Source: Luteimonas abyssi (GTDB taxonomy: Bacteria; Pseudomonadota; Gammaproteobacteria; Xanthomonadales; Xanthomonadaceae). Taken from it: a stretch of 64,000 nt of DNA. Below are positions 1 through 12,485 of the stretch, one piece after another. Location of the stretch: the NCBI RefSeq assembly GCF_001482195.1, contig NZ_KQ759763.1, positions 1,337,321 to 1,401,320 of the forward strand, in the 5' to 3' direction. Position 1 is the stretch's first letter; each line of letters starts with the position of its first letter. A program made the translations under genes and the position numbers. The notes under the pieces are model-generated. The model made no database searches, had not been told where the DNA came from, and worked only from the letters and a program-made list of their open reading frames with translations.

Positions 1-850
<850 letters not shown>

Positions 851-980
851 GGACCGCGCACGTCGCCGGTGCCGCGGAGCCTGCGGCGAGCGCCGGCGAT
901 GTCACGCGCGCGGCCGAGCTGCACGCGGCGGCCGTGCCTGCGGCCGCGCATGGCCGGCGCCTCGATTCGGCCGTCATCCG

Positions 981-1973
981 GTGAGCGACTGGCAGCCCTC
1001 GGCATCGCTGGACACCCTGCGCCTGCGCGCTCGCCTCAACGCATCGTTGCGCGACTTCTTCGCCACCCGCGGCGTGCTGGAAGTCGAAACGCCGGTGCTG
1101 TCGGCGGCCGGCAACACCGAGCCCAACATCGCGTCGTTCTCGTTGGCCTTCAGCGGTCACCGCGACGCCGGGCCGTCGCAGCGCTGGCTGCGGACCTCGC
1201 CGGAGTATCCGCTCAAGCGATTGCTCGCGGCCGGTCTCGGCGATTGCTACGAACTCGGCCGCGTGTTCCGCGACGGCGAGGCAGGCGGCCGGCACAACCC
1301 GGAGTTCACCATGCTGGAGTGGTACCGGGTGGGCTGGGATCATCGTCGCCTGGCCGAGGAAGCCGCGCTGTTGGTGCAGAGCGCGCTGCGCCTGGTCGGG
1401 CGGTCGGCCGGTGTCCGGCATGTGTCGTACCGCGGGTTGTTCCGGGAAGCGCTGGGCCTGGACCCGATGCGTGCGGACGTGCCGGTGCTGCGCGAGGCGC
1501 TCGGCGACATCGGCGTCGTCGACGCCGCCGGCCTGACGCGCGACGACTGGCTCGACCTGCTGATGTCGCATCGCATCCAGCCGCAGTTCGCCGCGGACCA
1601 GTTGCTGGTCCTGCACGACTATCCGGCCTCGCAATGCATGCTGGCCCGGGTGCGCGACGACGACGGCGATCCGCACGACCCGGTGCCGGTCGCCGAGCGG
1701 TTCGAGCTGTTCCTCGGCCCGCTGGAACTGGCGAACGGCTATCACGAGCTGGCGGACGCGGCCGAGCAGGGCGCGCGGTTCGAACGGGAGCGTGCCGCAC
1801 GCGCCACGCGGGGCGATGCGCTGCCGCCGGTCGATACGCGGCTGCTCGCGGCGCTGGACGCGGGCCTGCCCGATTGCGCCGGTGTGGCGCTGGGTGTGGA
1901 TCGTCTGCTGATGGCACTGCTGGGAACGGTTTGCATCGCCGATGTCGTCGCGTTCGATTTCCGGCGCGCCTGA
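981..1973 (+). CDS. epmA: Elongation factor P beta-lysyltransferase EpmA (PoxA/GenX)
   Basis: EpmA is a truncated class II lysyl-tRNA synthetase paralogue that attaches beta-lysine to elongation factor P, which helps ribosomes pass polyproline stretches. The 330-residue product has no tRNA anticodon-binding domain, the normal EpmA architecture. Class II signatures are present: motif 1 (FFATRGVLEVETPVLS), motif 2 (CYELGRVFRDGEAGGRHNPE then FTMLEWYR), the ANGYHEL substrate segment and motif 3 (GVALGVDRLLMALLG). The start is a GTG 130 bases after ligA. ATG codons nearby are out of frame. No epmB or efp is visible in the window. Assignment is secure; only the exact start is uncertain. Confidence 0.95.
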   Translation: MSDWQPSASLDTLRLRARLNASLRDFFATRGVLEVETPVLSAAGNTEPNIASFSLAFSGHRDAGPSQRWLRTSPEYPLKRLLAAGLGDCYELGRVFRDGEAGGRHNPEFTMLEWYRVGWDHRRLAEEAALLVQSALRLVGRSAGVRHVSYRGLFREALGLDPMRADVPVLREALGDIGVVDAAGLTRDDWLDLLMSHRIQPQFAADQLLVLHDYPASQCMLARVRDDDGDPHDPVPVAERFELFLGPLELANGYHELADAAEQGARFERERAARATRGDALPPVDTRLLAALDAGLPDCAGVALGVDRLLMALLGTVCIADVVAFDFRRA

Positions 1974-2067
1974 GCGCGTTCCGCGCCCATTTGTCGAAAT
2001 GTTTACATGTCCCGTCACACGGCTTGTGTAGATTGTGCGCAGCGAATGGTGGTGCGGGGGAACGTGC

Positions 2068-2586
2068 ATGATCCAGCGTAGGGTGGCGTTGACGCTGACA
2101 GTGCTTGGCATCGTGTTGGCGGGCAGCGGGTGCGCATTGACGTCCAAGTTCGGTTGGGGCGGCGACAAGCGTGCGACGCCGGAGGGGCCGGCGCGGGTGT
2201 TTTCCTGCGACTCTCGCGACCACCGCCGCAATTACTGCGCCGCGGATACGCGTCAGGGCATTCGCCTGCTGGAGCAGCGATCGTCGTTCGACTGCGTGCT
2301 GGGCAGCACCTGGGGCTACGACAATCGCAGCGTGTGGGTGGCGCGCGGTTGCAGCGCCGACTTCATCGAAGGCCCGTACGATCTCGCCGGCAAGGCGCCG
2401 GCCCAGCGTGTGCAGTGCGAGTCCCGCAACAACCGCATGACGCGCTGCAATGCGGTGGTGCACACCGGCGTCCGTCTGGTCGAGCCGTTGTCGGACACCC
2501 GCTGCGTGCAGCGCCAGAACTGGGGCTGGGACCGCACTGGCGTCTGGGTGTCGGGCGGGTGCGGCGCGATGTTCGAAGCGCAGTGA
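2068..2586 (+). CDS. DUF3011 domain lipoprotein/secreted protein
   Basis: A 172-residue exported protein. It begins with a hydrophobic segment (VALTLTVLGIVLAGSGC) whose final Cys could be a lipidation site, although LAGSGC is a weak lipobox. The rest is two copies of a roughly 55-residue cysteine-containing unit. The first runs from VFSCDSRDHRRNYCAADT to SVWVARGCSADF and the second from VQCESRNNRMTRCNAV to GVWVSGGCGAMF. This is the DUF3011 pattern, for which no function is established. ATG 2068 is preferred over an upstream in-frame ATG because it follows a G-rich Shine-Dalgarno (GCGGGGGAA) and begins directly with the signal sequence. Conserved tryptophans and paired cysteines suggest a disulfide-bonded periplasmic fold. 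Confidence 0.75.
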   Translation: MIQRRVALTLTVLGIVLAGSGCALTSKFGWGGDKRATPEGPARVFSCDSRDHRRNYCAADTRQGIRLLEQRSSFDCVLGSTWGYDNRSVWVARGCSADFIEGPYDLAGKAPAQRVQCESRNNRMTRCNAVVHTGVRLVEPLSDTRCVQRQNWGWDRTGVWVSGGCGAMFEAQ

Positions 2587-2657
2587 GCGGCATGGGGAGG
2601 GTGGTCCACGCGTCGCGGGCCGGTGCGGTTCATCGTCGCCGGATCTAGAATGGCGGC

Positions 2658-3788
2658 ATGACCGATCCGATCGACCGCTCCCCCGGCGATACCGCCGACT
2701 TCGCCGATATCGACTACGCACGTTACGACCGGATCCGACCGATCCGATGGACGGGCGATGCGCTGGAACTGCTCGACCAGCGCAAGCTTCCGTTCGCCGT
2801 CGAGTACGTGCGCTGCGACACGTCCGATGCCGTCGCCGATGCGATCCATGCGCTGATCGTGCGCGGTGCGCCGGCGATCGGCATCGCCGCGGCCTGGGGT
2901 ACGGTGCTCGCCGCACGCGCGCTCGAGGCGAGCGATGCGGCGGCCGCCGTCGATGCGATCGAGCCGGCCATGCAGCGCCTCAACGCGGCGCGACCGACCG
3001 CGGTGAACCTCGCCTGGGCCCTGGCCCGCATGCGCAAGGCGCTGGCCGGTGCGGTCGGTGATGAGGGGGCGGACGACTGGCGGCGCGTGCTGGAGCGCGA
3101 AGCCCAGGCGATCGCCGACGAGGATCTGGCCGCCAACCGTCGCATGGGCGAGCTGGGCGCGTCGCTGATCGCACCCGGCTCGGGCGTGCTCACCCACTGC
3201 AACACCGGCTCGCTGGCCACGGCGGGCTTCGGCACCGCGCTGGGCGTGATTCGTGCCGGTGTGGCGCAGGGCCGGGTGGGACGCGTGTTCGCCGACGAGA
3301 CGCGGCCGTGGATGCAGGGGTCGCGGTTGACCGTCTGGGAGCTGCAGCAGGACGGCATCGATGCGACCCTGATCGCCGATGCGGCGGCCTCGCACCTGCT
3401 GCGCAACGGCGAGGTGGAGTGGGTCGTCGTCGGCGCGGACCGGATCTGCGCCAACGGCGACACCGCCAACAAGATCGGCACCTACCAGCTGGCGATCTCG
3501 GCGCGCTTCCACGGCAAGAAGTTCATGGTGGTCGCGCCGTCGTCGACGGTGGACATGCAGACGCCGTCCGGCGACCGCATCGAGATCGAGGAGCGCGATC
3601 CCGGCGAACTGCTGGGCGTGGGCGGCACCCGCACCGTGGCCGAGGGCGTGGCCGCCTGGAATCCGGTGTTCGATGTCACCCCGGCCGACCTGATCGACGC
3701 GATCGTGACCGAGAAGGGCATCGTCGAGCGGCCGGACACGGCGAAGATGCGTGAGGTCTTCGCACCCGGCGAGGCGCGGGACGCCTGA
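2658..3788 (+). CDS. mtnA: S-methyl-5-thioribose-1-phosphate isomerase
   Basis: MtnA interconverts methylthioribose-1-phosphate and methylthioribulose-1-phosphate in the methionine salvage pathway. It belongs to the eIF2B-alpha/beta/delta-like isomerase family. The 376-residue product has the usual length. The conserved segments include [16 protein letters not shown], the catalytic-Cys loop [17 protein letters not shown], the [17 protein letters not shown] segment, and the catalytic-Asp loop [20 protein letters not shown]. The gene stands alone between the DUF3011 gene and gyrA, and no other mtn gene lies nearby. A TAGAAT hexamer sits 8 bases before the ATG, so transcription may start very close to the start codon. 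Confidence in function is high. Confidence 0.96.
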   Translation: MTDPIDRSPGDTADFADIDYARYDRIRPIRWTGDALELLDQRKLPFAVEYVRCDTSDAVADAIHALIVRGAPAIGIAAAWGTVLAARALEASDAAAAVDAIEPAMQRLNAARPTAVNLAWALARMRKALAGAVGDEGADDWRRVLEREAQAIADEDLAANRRMGELGASLIAPGSGVLTHCNTGSLATAGFGTALGVIRAGVAQGRVGRVFADETRPWMQGSRLTVWELQQDGIDATLIADAAASHLLRNGEVEWVVVGADRICANGDTANKIGTYQLAISARFHGKKFMVVAPSSTVDMQTPSGDRIEIEERDPGELLGVGGTRTVAEGVAAWNPVFDVTPADLIDAIVTEKGIVERPDTAKMREVFAPGEARDA

Positions 3789-3980
3789 CGCGAACGCCGT
3801 GGCATCCGCCCCGGATCCAGCCGGTTTCGTCCATCGCCTCGACCCCCGGCCGCGGCTCGCGGGACCGGTCGTGAGAATGGGATGGCCGGCGCGGGTGCGC
3901 GGGGCCGCTCGGATCCTGCGCCGGGGACACCCCGGGAGCGCCAGAATACCCGTAAGTCATTGTTTTTAGTCTGGATCGAC

Positions 3981-4010
3981 TTGGGGCGAAGCGTCCCCGC
4001 GTGGTATCAT
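3981..4010 (+). promoter_or_regulatory. Candidate sigma-70 promoter of gyrA
   Basis: TTGGGG (3981-3986) and TATCAT (4005-4010) are separated by 18 bases and lie about 100 bases before the gyrA start. This is the best promoter-like pair in the 328-base gap between mtnA and gyrA. I see no other gene or RNA in that gap. Confidence 0.45.
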
Positions 4011-4116
4011 CGCGTGTCTTTTTCCACGCGTTGCCGGCGGCCGGCACGCGACCCGCGCGGGTCTCTCCGCTGCGGCCGACACGCCGAACCGCGTAGCCAG
4101 GATGCAAGCACCCTCG

Positions 4117-6843
<2,727 letters not shown>

Positions 6844-6897
6844 CGGCGGCGGATGCGTGGCGCCAGGCGCCTCGCATCCCGTGCAGCGGTCCACAAG

Positions 6898-6926
6898 ACC
6901 GCCCACTCCGGTGGGCGGTTTTTTTT
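6898..6926 (+). terminator. Rho-independent terminator of gyrA
   Basis: A 9-bp perfect stem (ACCGCCCAC / GTGGGCGGT) with a TCCG loop is followed by seven or more T residues on the plus strand, about 55 bases after the gyrA stop. It separates gyrA from the convergent mvaB gene. Confidence 0.92.
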
Positions 6927-7096
6927 GGATGTCGTCCCATCACGGAAATGCCGACGGCAACGTGCGTCGGTGCCACGCTTCGCGTCCCTTCGTCGAGGCG
7001 CGCCGGTGGCGCACCACCAGGCAAGCGGACCTCCGAGGTGTGCGTCCGGCCGGCGACCCGGCCGATCCGCGATGCCGCCGGGGTCACCCCCGTACG

Positions 7097-7996
7097 TCAG
7101 TCCGTCGTCGTCTCGATGGCCCGACCCACCCGACTGCCCGTCTCGCGGCCGAGCGCGGCGGCCAGCCAGCGACCGGTGTCGGCCAGCGCCGGCAGATCGA
7201 TGCCCGTGTCCAGGCCCATGCCGTGCAGCATGTAGACCACGTCCTCGCTGGCGACGTTGCCGCTGGCGCCGCGTGCGTAGGGGCAACCGCCGGTGCCGGC
7301 CACGGCGGCATCCACGACGCGCGCGCCGAGCTCCAGGCACGCGAGGATGTTCGCCAGGGCCTGGCCGTAGGTGTCGTGGAAGTGCAGGGCGAGCGCCCGG
7401 ATCGGCAACTCGGCGGACACGGCGCGCAGCATCGTGGCGGCCCTGGCCGGCGTGCCGACGCCGATGGTGTCGCCCAGCGAGATCTCGTAGCAGCCCATGT
7501 CGTGCAACGCACGGGCGACGCGGACCACGTCGGTCAGCGGCACGTCGCCCTGGTAGGGGCAGCCGAGGACGGTCGACACGTAACCGCGCACGCGTACGCC
7601 GTCGGCGCGCGCGCGTTCGAGCACCGGCGCGAAACGCTGCAGCGATTCGTCGATGCCGGCATTGATGTTGGTGCGGTTGAACGCCTCCGAAGCCGCGGTG
7701 AAGACCGCGATTTCCTCCACGCCGACCGCCACCGCGCGTTCGTAGCCGGTGAGATTGGGCACCAGCACCGGATAGGCGATGCCCGGGCGTCGTTCGATAC
7801 CGGTGAACACGTCGGCGGCATCGGCCAGCTGCGGCACCCACTTCGGGCTGACGAAGCTGGTGGCCTCGATGGTGCGCAGCCCGGTCCGGGCGAGGCGGTC
7901 GATCAGTTCGATCTTGGTCGCGGTGGGGACCTGGGTTTTCTCGTTCTGCAGGCCATCGCGCGGCGAGACCTCGACGATGCGGACGCTGTCGGTCAT
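7097..7996 (-). CDS. mvaB: Hydroxymethylglutaryl-CoA lyase
   Basis: HMG-CoA lyase cleaves 3-hydroxy-3-methylglutaryl-CoA to acetoacetate and acetyl-CoA, the last step of leucine catabolism. The 299-residue product is a DRE-TIM metallolyase: the N-terminus has VSPRDGLQNEK (metal-binding Asp), followed by IEATSFVSPKWVPQ, GYVSTVLGCPYQGDV and LHFHDTYGQALAN with metal-binding His residues. The C-terminal loop AGTGGCPYARGASGN contains the active-site Cys of the family. It lies immediately downstream of liuD on the same strand (69-base gap), which fits liuE in a liu operon. The start is set by the family N-terminus, with GGAG about 11 bases upstream. Confidence 0.96.
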   Translation of the reverse strand: MTDSVRIVEVSPRDGLQNEKTQVPTATKIELIDRLARTGLRTIEATSFVSPKWVPQLADAADVFTGIERRPGIAYPVLVPNLTGYERAVAVGVEEIAVFTAASEAFNRTNINAGIDESLQRFAPVLERARADGVRVRGYVSTVLGCPYQGDVPLTDVVRVARALHDMGCYEISLGDTIGVGTPARAATMLRAVSAELPIRALALHFHDTYGQALANILACLELGARVVDAAVAGTGGCPYARGASGNVASEDVVYMLHGMGLDTGIDLPALADTGRWLAAALGRETGSRVGRAIETTTD

Positions 7997-8064
7997 GGGG
8001 AGGAACTCCGGTGTCGGGGCGTGCCGTGCGCCTGGTAGTAGAAAGAGGAAGCGCGCGTGCGCGG

Positions 8065-10083
8065 TCAGGCCAGCCGGGCCAGCGTGGCGTCGGCCTCGAC
8101 GAAATCGCCCGCGGCCACCGGCAGTTCCGCCAGTTCGCCGTCGCGCGGCGCCTTGACCGAGATCTCCATCTTCATCGCTTCCATCACCAGCAGTTCCTGG
8201 CCTGCGGCGACGGTATCGCCGACGGCCGCACGAACCACCACGATCCGGCCCGGCATCGGTGCGCGCAGATCGCCGGCGGCGGCACCGCCGTCGCCGCCAC
8301 GGGTTTCGCGGGTGACGAAGACGAAGGCCTGACGGGCGTCGCCATCGTGAATCAGGACATGGTCGCCGTGCCCGCCGATGCGGAAGCGTCGGGCCTGGCC
8401 GTCCATGCGCAGCGACAGGGTGTCGCCGTCGAGGCGGGCACCGGCGATCTCGACCGCAGGCGCGTCGCCGATCGCGATGCGGCCCTGGCCGCCACGGCCG
8501 ACCACATGCACGTCGAGCACGTCGTCGCCGTCGCGCAGACGCAGGCGGGTGCGATGGCCGGCCCGGCCGCCGCCGTGCCAGCCGTCGGCCAGCGCCCACG
8601 GCGAATGCGGATCGTCGTCGGTTCCGCGCGTGGCGGTCGAGTCCGTCGCGGCCGTGCCCGACCCATGGTGCAGCAGGCGTGCAGCGACCGCGGCGATGCG
8701 CCGCGCGCGCACGGCGTCGGCATCTTCCGGCGCCTTCAGCGCATCGTCGCGGCGGTCGAGATAGCCGGTGTCGATGGTGCCGTCGATCACCGCATCGTTG
8801 CGGACCAGACGCTCGAGGAAGACGAGGTTCGACTTCGGTCCCTCGATCTCGCAGGCCGCCAGCGCCTCGCGCAGGCGCGCCAGTGCACGCGGGCGGTCGC
8901 TGTCGTGGACGATCAGCTTTGCGATCATCGGGTCGTAGAAGATCGTCACCGTGTCGCCTTCCACCACGCCGGCATCCACGCGCACGTGGGCGTCGTCGGC
9001 GGGCAGGCGCAGGCGGGTGAGGGTGCCGGAGCCGGGCAGGAAGCCGGCGTCGGGGTCTTCGGCGTACAGGCGCAGCTCGATGGCGTGCCCCTGCTGGGCG
9101 ATGGCGTCCTGCGCCAGCGGCAGCGGTTCGCCCGCGGCCACGCGCAACTGCCATTCGACTAGATCCAGCCCGGTGACCTGTTCGGTGACCGGATGCTCCA
9201 CCTGCAGGCGGGTGTTGATCTCCATGAAGAAGAACTCGCCGCTCGGCGCGACGATGAACTCCACCGTGCCCGCATTGGCATAGTCGATGGCGTGCGCTGC
9301 GGCCACCGCGGCCTCGCCCATGCGCGTGCGCAGCTCGGAGGTCAGGAACGGGGAGGGCGATTCCTCCAGCACCTTCTGGTAACGGCGCTGCGCGGAGCAC
9401 TCGCGCTCGAACAGGTGGATCGCGCGGCCGTCGTGATCGCCGAAGACCTGGATCTCGATGTGCCGCGGCTGTTCGATGTAGCGCTCGAGCAGGACACGAT
9501 CGCGGCCGAACGCGTTCGCGGCTTCGCGCTTGCAGCTTTCGAGCGCGGCCTCGAAGGCGTCGGCTTCGCGCACGATGCGCATGCCTTTGCCGCCGCCGCC
9601 GTGTGCGGCCTTGATCATCAGCGGATAGCCGATGCGGTCGGCTTCGCGCGCCAGCGTGGCCGGCGTCTGATCCTCGCCGGTGTAGCCGGGCACCACCGGC
9701 ACGCCGGCGGCCGCCATCAGGTCCTTGGCGCCGGCCTTGCTGCCCATCTTGCGCATGGACGTGCCGGACGGGCCGATGAAACGGATGCCGGCCGCGGCCA
9801 CGGCATCGGCGAAGTCGGCGTTCTCGCTGAGGAAGCCGTAGCCGGGATGGATCGCCTCGGCGCCACGTGCGCGGGCGACCTCCAGGATCGCGTCGCCGCG
9901 CAGATAGCTGTCCTGCGGGCGCGGCCCACCGATCGGCCAGGCCTCGTCGGCCAGGCGAACATGTTGCGCGTCGGCATCGGCCTCGGAATACACGGCGATC
10001 GTGCGGATACCCAGCCTGCGGCACGTGCGGACGACGCGGCAGGCGATTTCGCCGCGATTGGCGATGAGGACGCTCGAAAACAT
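8065..10083 (-). CDS. liuD: Methylcrotonyl-CoA carboxylase, biotin-containing (alpha) subunit
   Basis: This is the biotin carboxylase/biotin carrier subunit of an acyl-CoA carboxylase, most likely 3-methylcrotonyl-CoA carboxylase because it is encoded with liuA, liuB, liuC and mvaB. The 672-residue chain starts with a biotin carboxylase domain (SSVLIANRGEIACRVV; glycine-rich ATP loop KAAHGGGGKGMRIV; EFIVAPSGEFFFMEINTRLQ). A middle domain follows, and the chain ends in a biotinyl domain with VMEAMKME, in which Lys638 is the biotinylation site. Family members acting on acetyl-CoA or propionyl-CoA look similar, so the substrate is inferred from context. About 217 bases separate it from liuC, and a DUF559 remnant lies in that gap. 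Confidence 0.93.
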   Translation of the reverse strand: MFSSVLIANRGEIACRVVRTCRRLGIRTIAVYSEADADAQHVRLADEAWPIGGPRPQDSYLRGDAILEVARARGAEAIHPGYGFLSENADFADAVAAAGIRFIGPSGTSMRKMGSKAGAKDLMAAAGVPVVPGYTGEDQTPATLAREADRIGYPLMIKAAHGGGGKGMRIVREADAFEAALESCKREAANAFGRDRVLLERYIEQPRHIEIQVFGDHDGRAIHLFERECSAQRRYQKVLEESPSPFLTSELRTRMGEAAVAAAHAIDYANAGTVEFIVAPSGEFFFMEINTRLQVEHPVTEQVTGLDLVEWQLRVAAGEPLPLAQDAIAQQGHAIELRLYAEDPDAGFLPGSGTLTRLRLPADDAHVRVDAGVVEGDTVTIFYDPMIAKLIVHDSDRPRALARLREALAACEIEGPKSNLVFLERLVRNDAVIDGTIDTGYLDRRDDALKAPEDADAVRARRIAAVAARLLHHGSGTAATDSTATRGTDDDPHSPWALADGWHGGGRAGHRTRLRLRDGDDVLDVHVVGRGGQGRIAIGDAPAVEIAGARLDGDTLSLRMDGQARRFRIGGHGDHVLIHDGDARQAFVFVTRETRGGDGGAAAGDLRAPMPGRIVVVRAAVGDTVAAGQELLVMEAMKMEISVKAPRDGELAELPVAAGDFVEADATLARLA

Positions 10084-10086
10084 GGT

Positions 10087-10224
10087 CTAGCTCTCCCCTT
10101 CGAGAGACGGGCGGGGAGGGGGTGGTGTCCGGGCCTGGTCGGCCAGCGCGCGCATGATCACTTCGATGACTCCCTTTGCATTCTTGAAAATCTCGTCGTT
10201 CCAGAACTTCGGCACGGTGAACCC
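10087..10224 (-). pseudogene. Remnant of a DUF559 (endonuclease-like) protein
   Basis: Read on the minus strand, this stretch encodes about 45 residues beginning GFTVPKFWNDEIFKNAKGVI and ending in a proline-rich tail. It matches the characteristic C-terminal end of DUF559 proteins (V-x-R-F-W-N-x-E-V-x-x-N-x-x-G-V-L-x-x-I), a family with a restriction-endonuclease-like fold. The rest of the gene is missing: upstream of it lies only a palindromic repeat and then the end of liuC. I read it as a decayed fragment, not a gene. Confidence 0.6.
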
Positions 10225-10261
10225 TGCGGACCCGAGGCATTCGGTGCGGCGGACACCATTC

Positions 10262-10306
10262 CCTTTCCGGCCCTTCCCCCGCAGGAGAGGGCTCGAACGC
10301 TCATCC
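10262..10306. repeat. CCTTCTCCCGC-type palindromic repeat (degenerate copy)
   Basis: CCTTTCCGGCCCTTCCCCCG, then CAGGAGAGGGCTCG and GCTCATCC. It matches, imperfectly, the repeat class seen at 19.8-20.2, 23.7-23.9 and 32.6 kb (CCTTCTCCCGC, then GCGGGAGAAGG, with CCCTCATCCG nearby). Its outer end overlaps the liuC stop codon (TCA at 10301-10303). Confidence 0.5.
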
Positions 10307-11110
10307 GCGTCCGTCCGCGTCCGGCGTCCGCTTCGCCCAGGCCGGCGTGCGCTTGTCGAGGAATGCGGACAGGCCTTCCTGGCCTTCCGCCGAAACGCGC
10401 AGGGTGGCGATGAGGGTGGCGTTGTCGTGGTCGCGGCGGTCGCGATCGGGCTGGGCCAGGACTTCGCGGACCAGGCGCTTGGCATCCGACGCGGCGAACG
10501 GCCCGGCCTTGAGCAGCAGGCCGATCTGGCGCTCGACCGTGGCGTCCAGTGCATCGGCGTCCACCACCTCGTGCAGCAGGCCCATCCGGTGCGCCTGTGC
10601 GGCATCGAACACCTCCGCGGTGGCGAACCAGCGCCGTGCCTGGCGCGCGCCGATGGCGGCGATCACGTAGGGCGAGATCACCGCCGGCAGCAGGCCGAGC
10701 CGGCTCTCGGTCAGGCCGAACTTCGCCTCGGGCACGCCGATGGCGATGTCGCAGCAGGCCACCAGGCCCACGCCGCCGCCGAAAGCGGCGCCGTGCACGC
10801 GGGCGATGGTCGGCTTGGGCAGTTCGTCGAGGGTGCGCATCAGTTGCGCCAGGCGCAATGCGTCCTCGCGGTTGTCGGCCTCGCTGGCCGTGGCCATGCC
10901 GCGCATCCAGTTGAGGTCGGCGCCGGCGGAGAACGATGCCCCGGCGCCCTCGATCACCACCACGCGCACGTCCGGATCCTGGGCCGCCGCCTCCAGTGCG
11001 GCGGTGAGCGCCGCGATCAGGCCGTCGTCGAAGGCGTTGTGGAGCTCGGGGCGGTCGAGGCGGAGCCTCGCCACTGCGCCGTCGCGCTGCACGTGCAGGG
11101 CCTGGGACAT
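10301..11110 (-). CDS. liuC: Enoyl-CoA hydratase/isomerase family protein, probable methylglutaconyl-CoA hydratase
   Basis: A crotonase-fold protein of 269 residues. In this context it probably hydrates 3-methylglutaconyl-CoA to HMG-CoA between the carboxylase (liuB/liuD) and HMG-CoA lyase steps. Family features are LDRPELHNAFDDGLIAAL near the N-terminus, the first oxyanion-hole segment ASFSAGADLNWM, and the second, VHGAAFGGGVGLVACCDIAI, followed by AKFGLTESRLGLLPAVISPY with the catalytic Glu position. Generic crotonases are hard to separate by sequence; the liuC call rests on its place among the other leucine genes. The stop codon overlaps the edge of a palindromic repeat. Confidence 0.85.
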   Translation of the reverse strand: MSQALHVQRDGAVARLRLDRPELHNAFDDGLIAALTAALEAAAQDPDVRVVVIEGAGASFSAGADLNWMRGMATASEADNREDALRLAQLMRTLDELPKPTIARVHGAAFGGGVGLVACCDIAIGVPEAKFGLTESRLGLLPAVISPYVIAAIGARQARRWFATAEVFDAAQAHRMGLLHEVVDADALDATVERQIGLLLKAGPFAASDAKRLVREVLAQPDRDRRDHDNATLIATLRVSAEGQEGLSAFLDKRTPAWAKRTPDADGRG

Positions 11111-11282
11111 CGGGCATGATCCTTGTGGGCGATCCGGGGCCTCGATGATAACGGGCCGGCGCGCCCGCGCCGATGATCAGGCCGTCTGTCGCGAACGCGG
11201 TGACGATCCCGGGTCACGGTCTCCGCGCGCCGGGCGCGGCCGGACTCGACGGGAGCCGATCGGAACAACGGGCTCTGCCGGC

Positions 11283-11663
11283 CTAATGCCGGATCCCGCG
11301 TTTGACCGCCCGCGGCCCGCGGCGCTTGTCATGGGTCGGGACGACTTCGACCGACAGGCTGAAGGTGCGTTCGTCGCCGCCGAACATCGCGCCGACGCCG
11401 ACCACCTGGCGGTTGATCTCCTGACCCTCGTCGTCGCGCACGACCAGCACGACCGAATACTCCCAGGCGCCACCCTCGGCGGGGTGGCGGATGGTGCCTT
11501 CGACCTGCAGCGCGGTCGTGGCGTCGCCGGCCGTGCTGGCCGGCGCATCGAAGCGGAGGTAGTGCCGGCACGACGGGCAGATCACCGCACTCTGCAGGAT
11601 CGTCGTCTTGCAGTGCGGGCAGACGCGGGTCGCGCCTGCCTCGCCGGGCCGGCCATTGCTCAC
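11283..11663 (-). CDS. Zinc-ribbon protein of unknown function
   Basis: A 126-residue protein with an N-terminal zinc ribbon, CPHC at about residue 15 and CPSC about 15 residues later, followed by RHYLRFD. The remaining 90 residues look like a beta-rich domain (EGTIRHPAEGGAWEYSVVLV, then VVGVGAMFGGDERTFSLSVE) and end in a basic tail. The GTG start overlaps the TGA of the bactofilin gene in a GTGA arrangement, so the two are translationally coupled. By context it is an accessory to the bactofilin, perhaps sensing or anchoring, but I do not recognise a characterised function. No membrane segment is visible. Confidence 0.75.
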   Translation of the reverse strand: MSNGRPGEAGATRVCPHCKTTILQSAVICPSCRHYLRFDAPASTAGDATTALQVEGTIRHPAEGGAWEYSVVLVVRDDEGQEINRQVVGVGAMFGGDERTFSLSVEVVPTHDKRRGPRAVKRGIRH

Positions 11664-12229
11664 GAGGCGACGGCTTCGCGATCCGCCTTCGCATCCTTGG
11701 CGCTCGGGGTGCCCTTGTCCCTGGCGGACGCCGGCGCGTCTTCCCAGCCGCACTCGATGTGGCCGCGGATCTTGGCGCCGGACGCTACCGTCAGGGTGCC
11801 GGCCTTGAGATCGCCGGTGAGCGCCGAGCTGTCGAGCAGCTCCACGCGCTTGGCGGATTCGATGTTGCCTTCCAGATCGCCGGCCACCACGACCTTGTCG
11901 GCGCGCACGCCGCCGGTCAGCTTGGCGCCGCGTTCGATCGACAGGTTGCCCTGGACGTTGACGTCGCCCTTGAACTTGCCGGCGATCCGGACGTCGCCGG
12001 TGCCTTCGATCTTGCCCTCGATGGTGAGATTCGAGGCGATCAGTGATTCGCTGGCCTCGCTCTGCGCGGCCGCGCGCGGCGGGGCGCTCTGGCTGGGCCT
12101 GAAATCGGCTGGCGCGGGGGCGCTGGCGGACGGGGCCGGCGGCGGGTTGTCGCGAGCCGGCGGTGCGGGCTCGTTGGCGAAGGACGGGGTGTCCTTCTTC
12201 GCGCTTCCGGGCTGGTTGAAGATGGCCAT
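11660..12229 (-). CDS. Bactofilin (polymer-forming cytoskeletal protein)
   Basis: Bactofilins polymerise without nucleotide into filaments that scaffold cell-shape and envelope processes. The 189-residue product has a disordered Pro/Ala-rich N-terminus (about residues 10-60) and then the bactofilin beta-helix core: SLIASNLTIEGKIEGTGDVR, IAGKFKGDVNVQGNLSIERG, AKLTGGVRADKVVVAGDLEG, followed by LTGDLKAGTLTVASGAKIRG. A charged tail follows. The start was chosen as MAIFNQPG because AGGAG lies 8 bases upstream and the upstream in-frame residues look non-coding. It is the first gene of a coupled pair with the zinc-ribbon gene. The 256-base gap upstream, to liuB, shows no clear promoter. Confidence 0.92.
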   Translation of the reverse strand: MAIFNQPGSAKKDTPSFANEPAPPARDNPPPAPSASAPAPADFRPSQSAPPRAAAQSEASESLIASNLTIEGKIEGTGDVRIAGKFKGDVNVQGNLSIERGAKLTGGVRADKVVVAGDLEGNIESAKRVELLDSSALTGDLKAGTLTVASGAKIRGHIECGWEDAPASARDKGTPSAKDAKADREAVAS

Positions 12230-12485
12230 CAAGAGAGCTCCTCGGCAGAACGGCAGTAAGCGCGTCGACCGGCGATGCTGCACGACCGGACGGCGGCGCG
12301 GAACGGGGCACGCGCAGTGCACGCGGCGGCGGGAGGCCGCTGGCCGAGACTAGCACGCGCGCATGACCGCCCGAATGTGACCGCGCTCACCAATTCGCCC
12401 AAAGCGCTCAATACGTTAGAAGCACCTGTTCAGTCCCAACCTGCGGTGCGTGCACGCCATGTCCACATCGCTTTCCGTCTGGACG

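Noticed and set aside
2587..2657. Strong promoter for mtnA
   Set aside because: TAGAAT is too close to the ATG (8 bases) and has no -35; it was noted in the mtnA entry but not called as a promoter.
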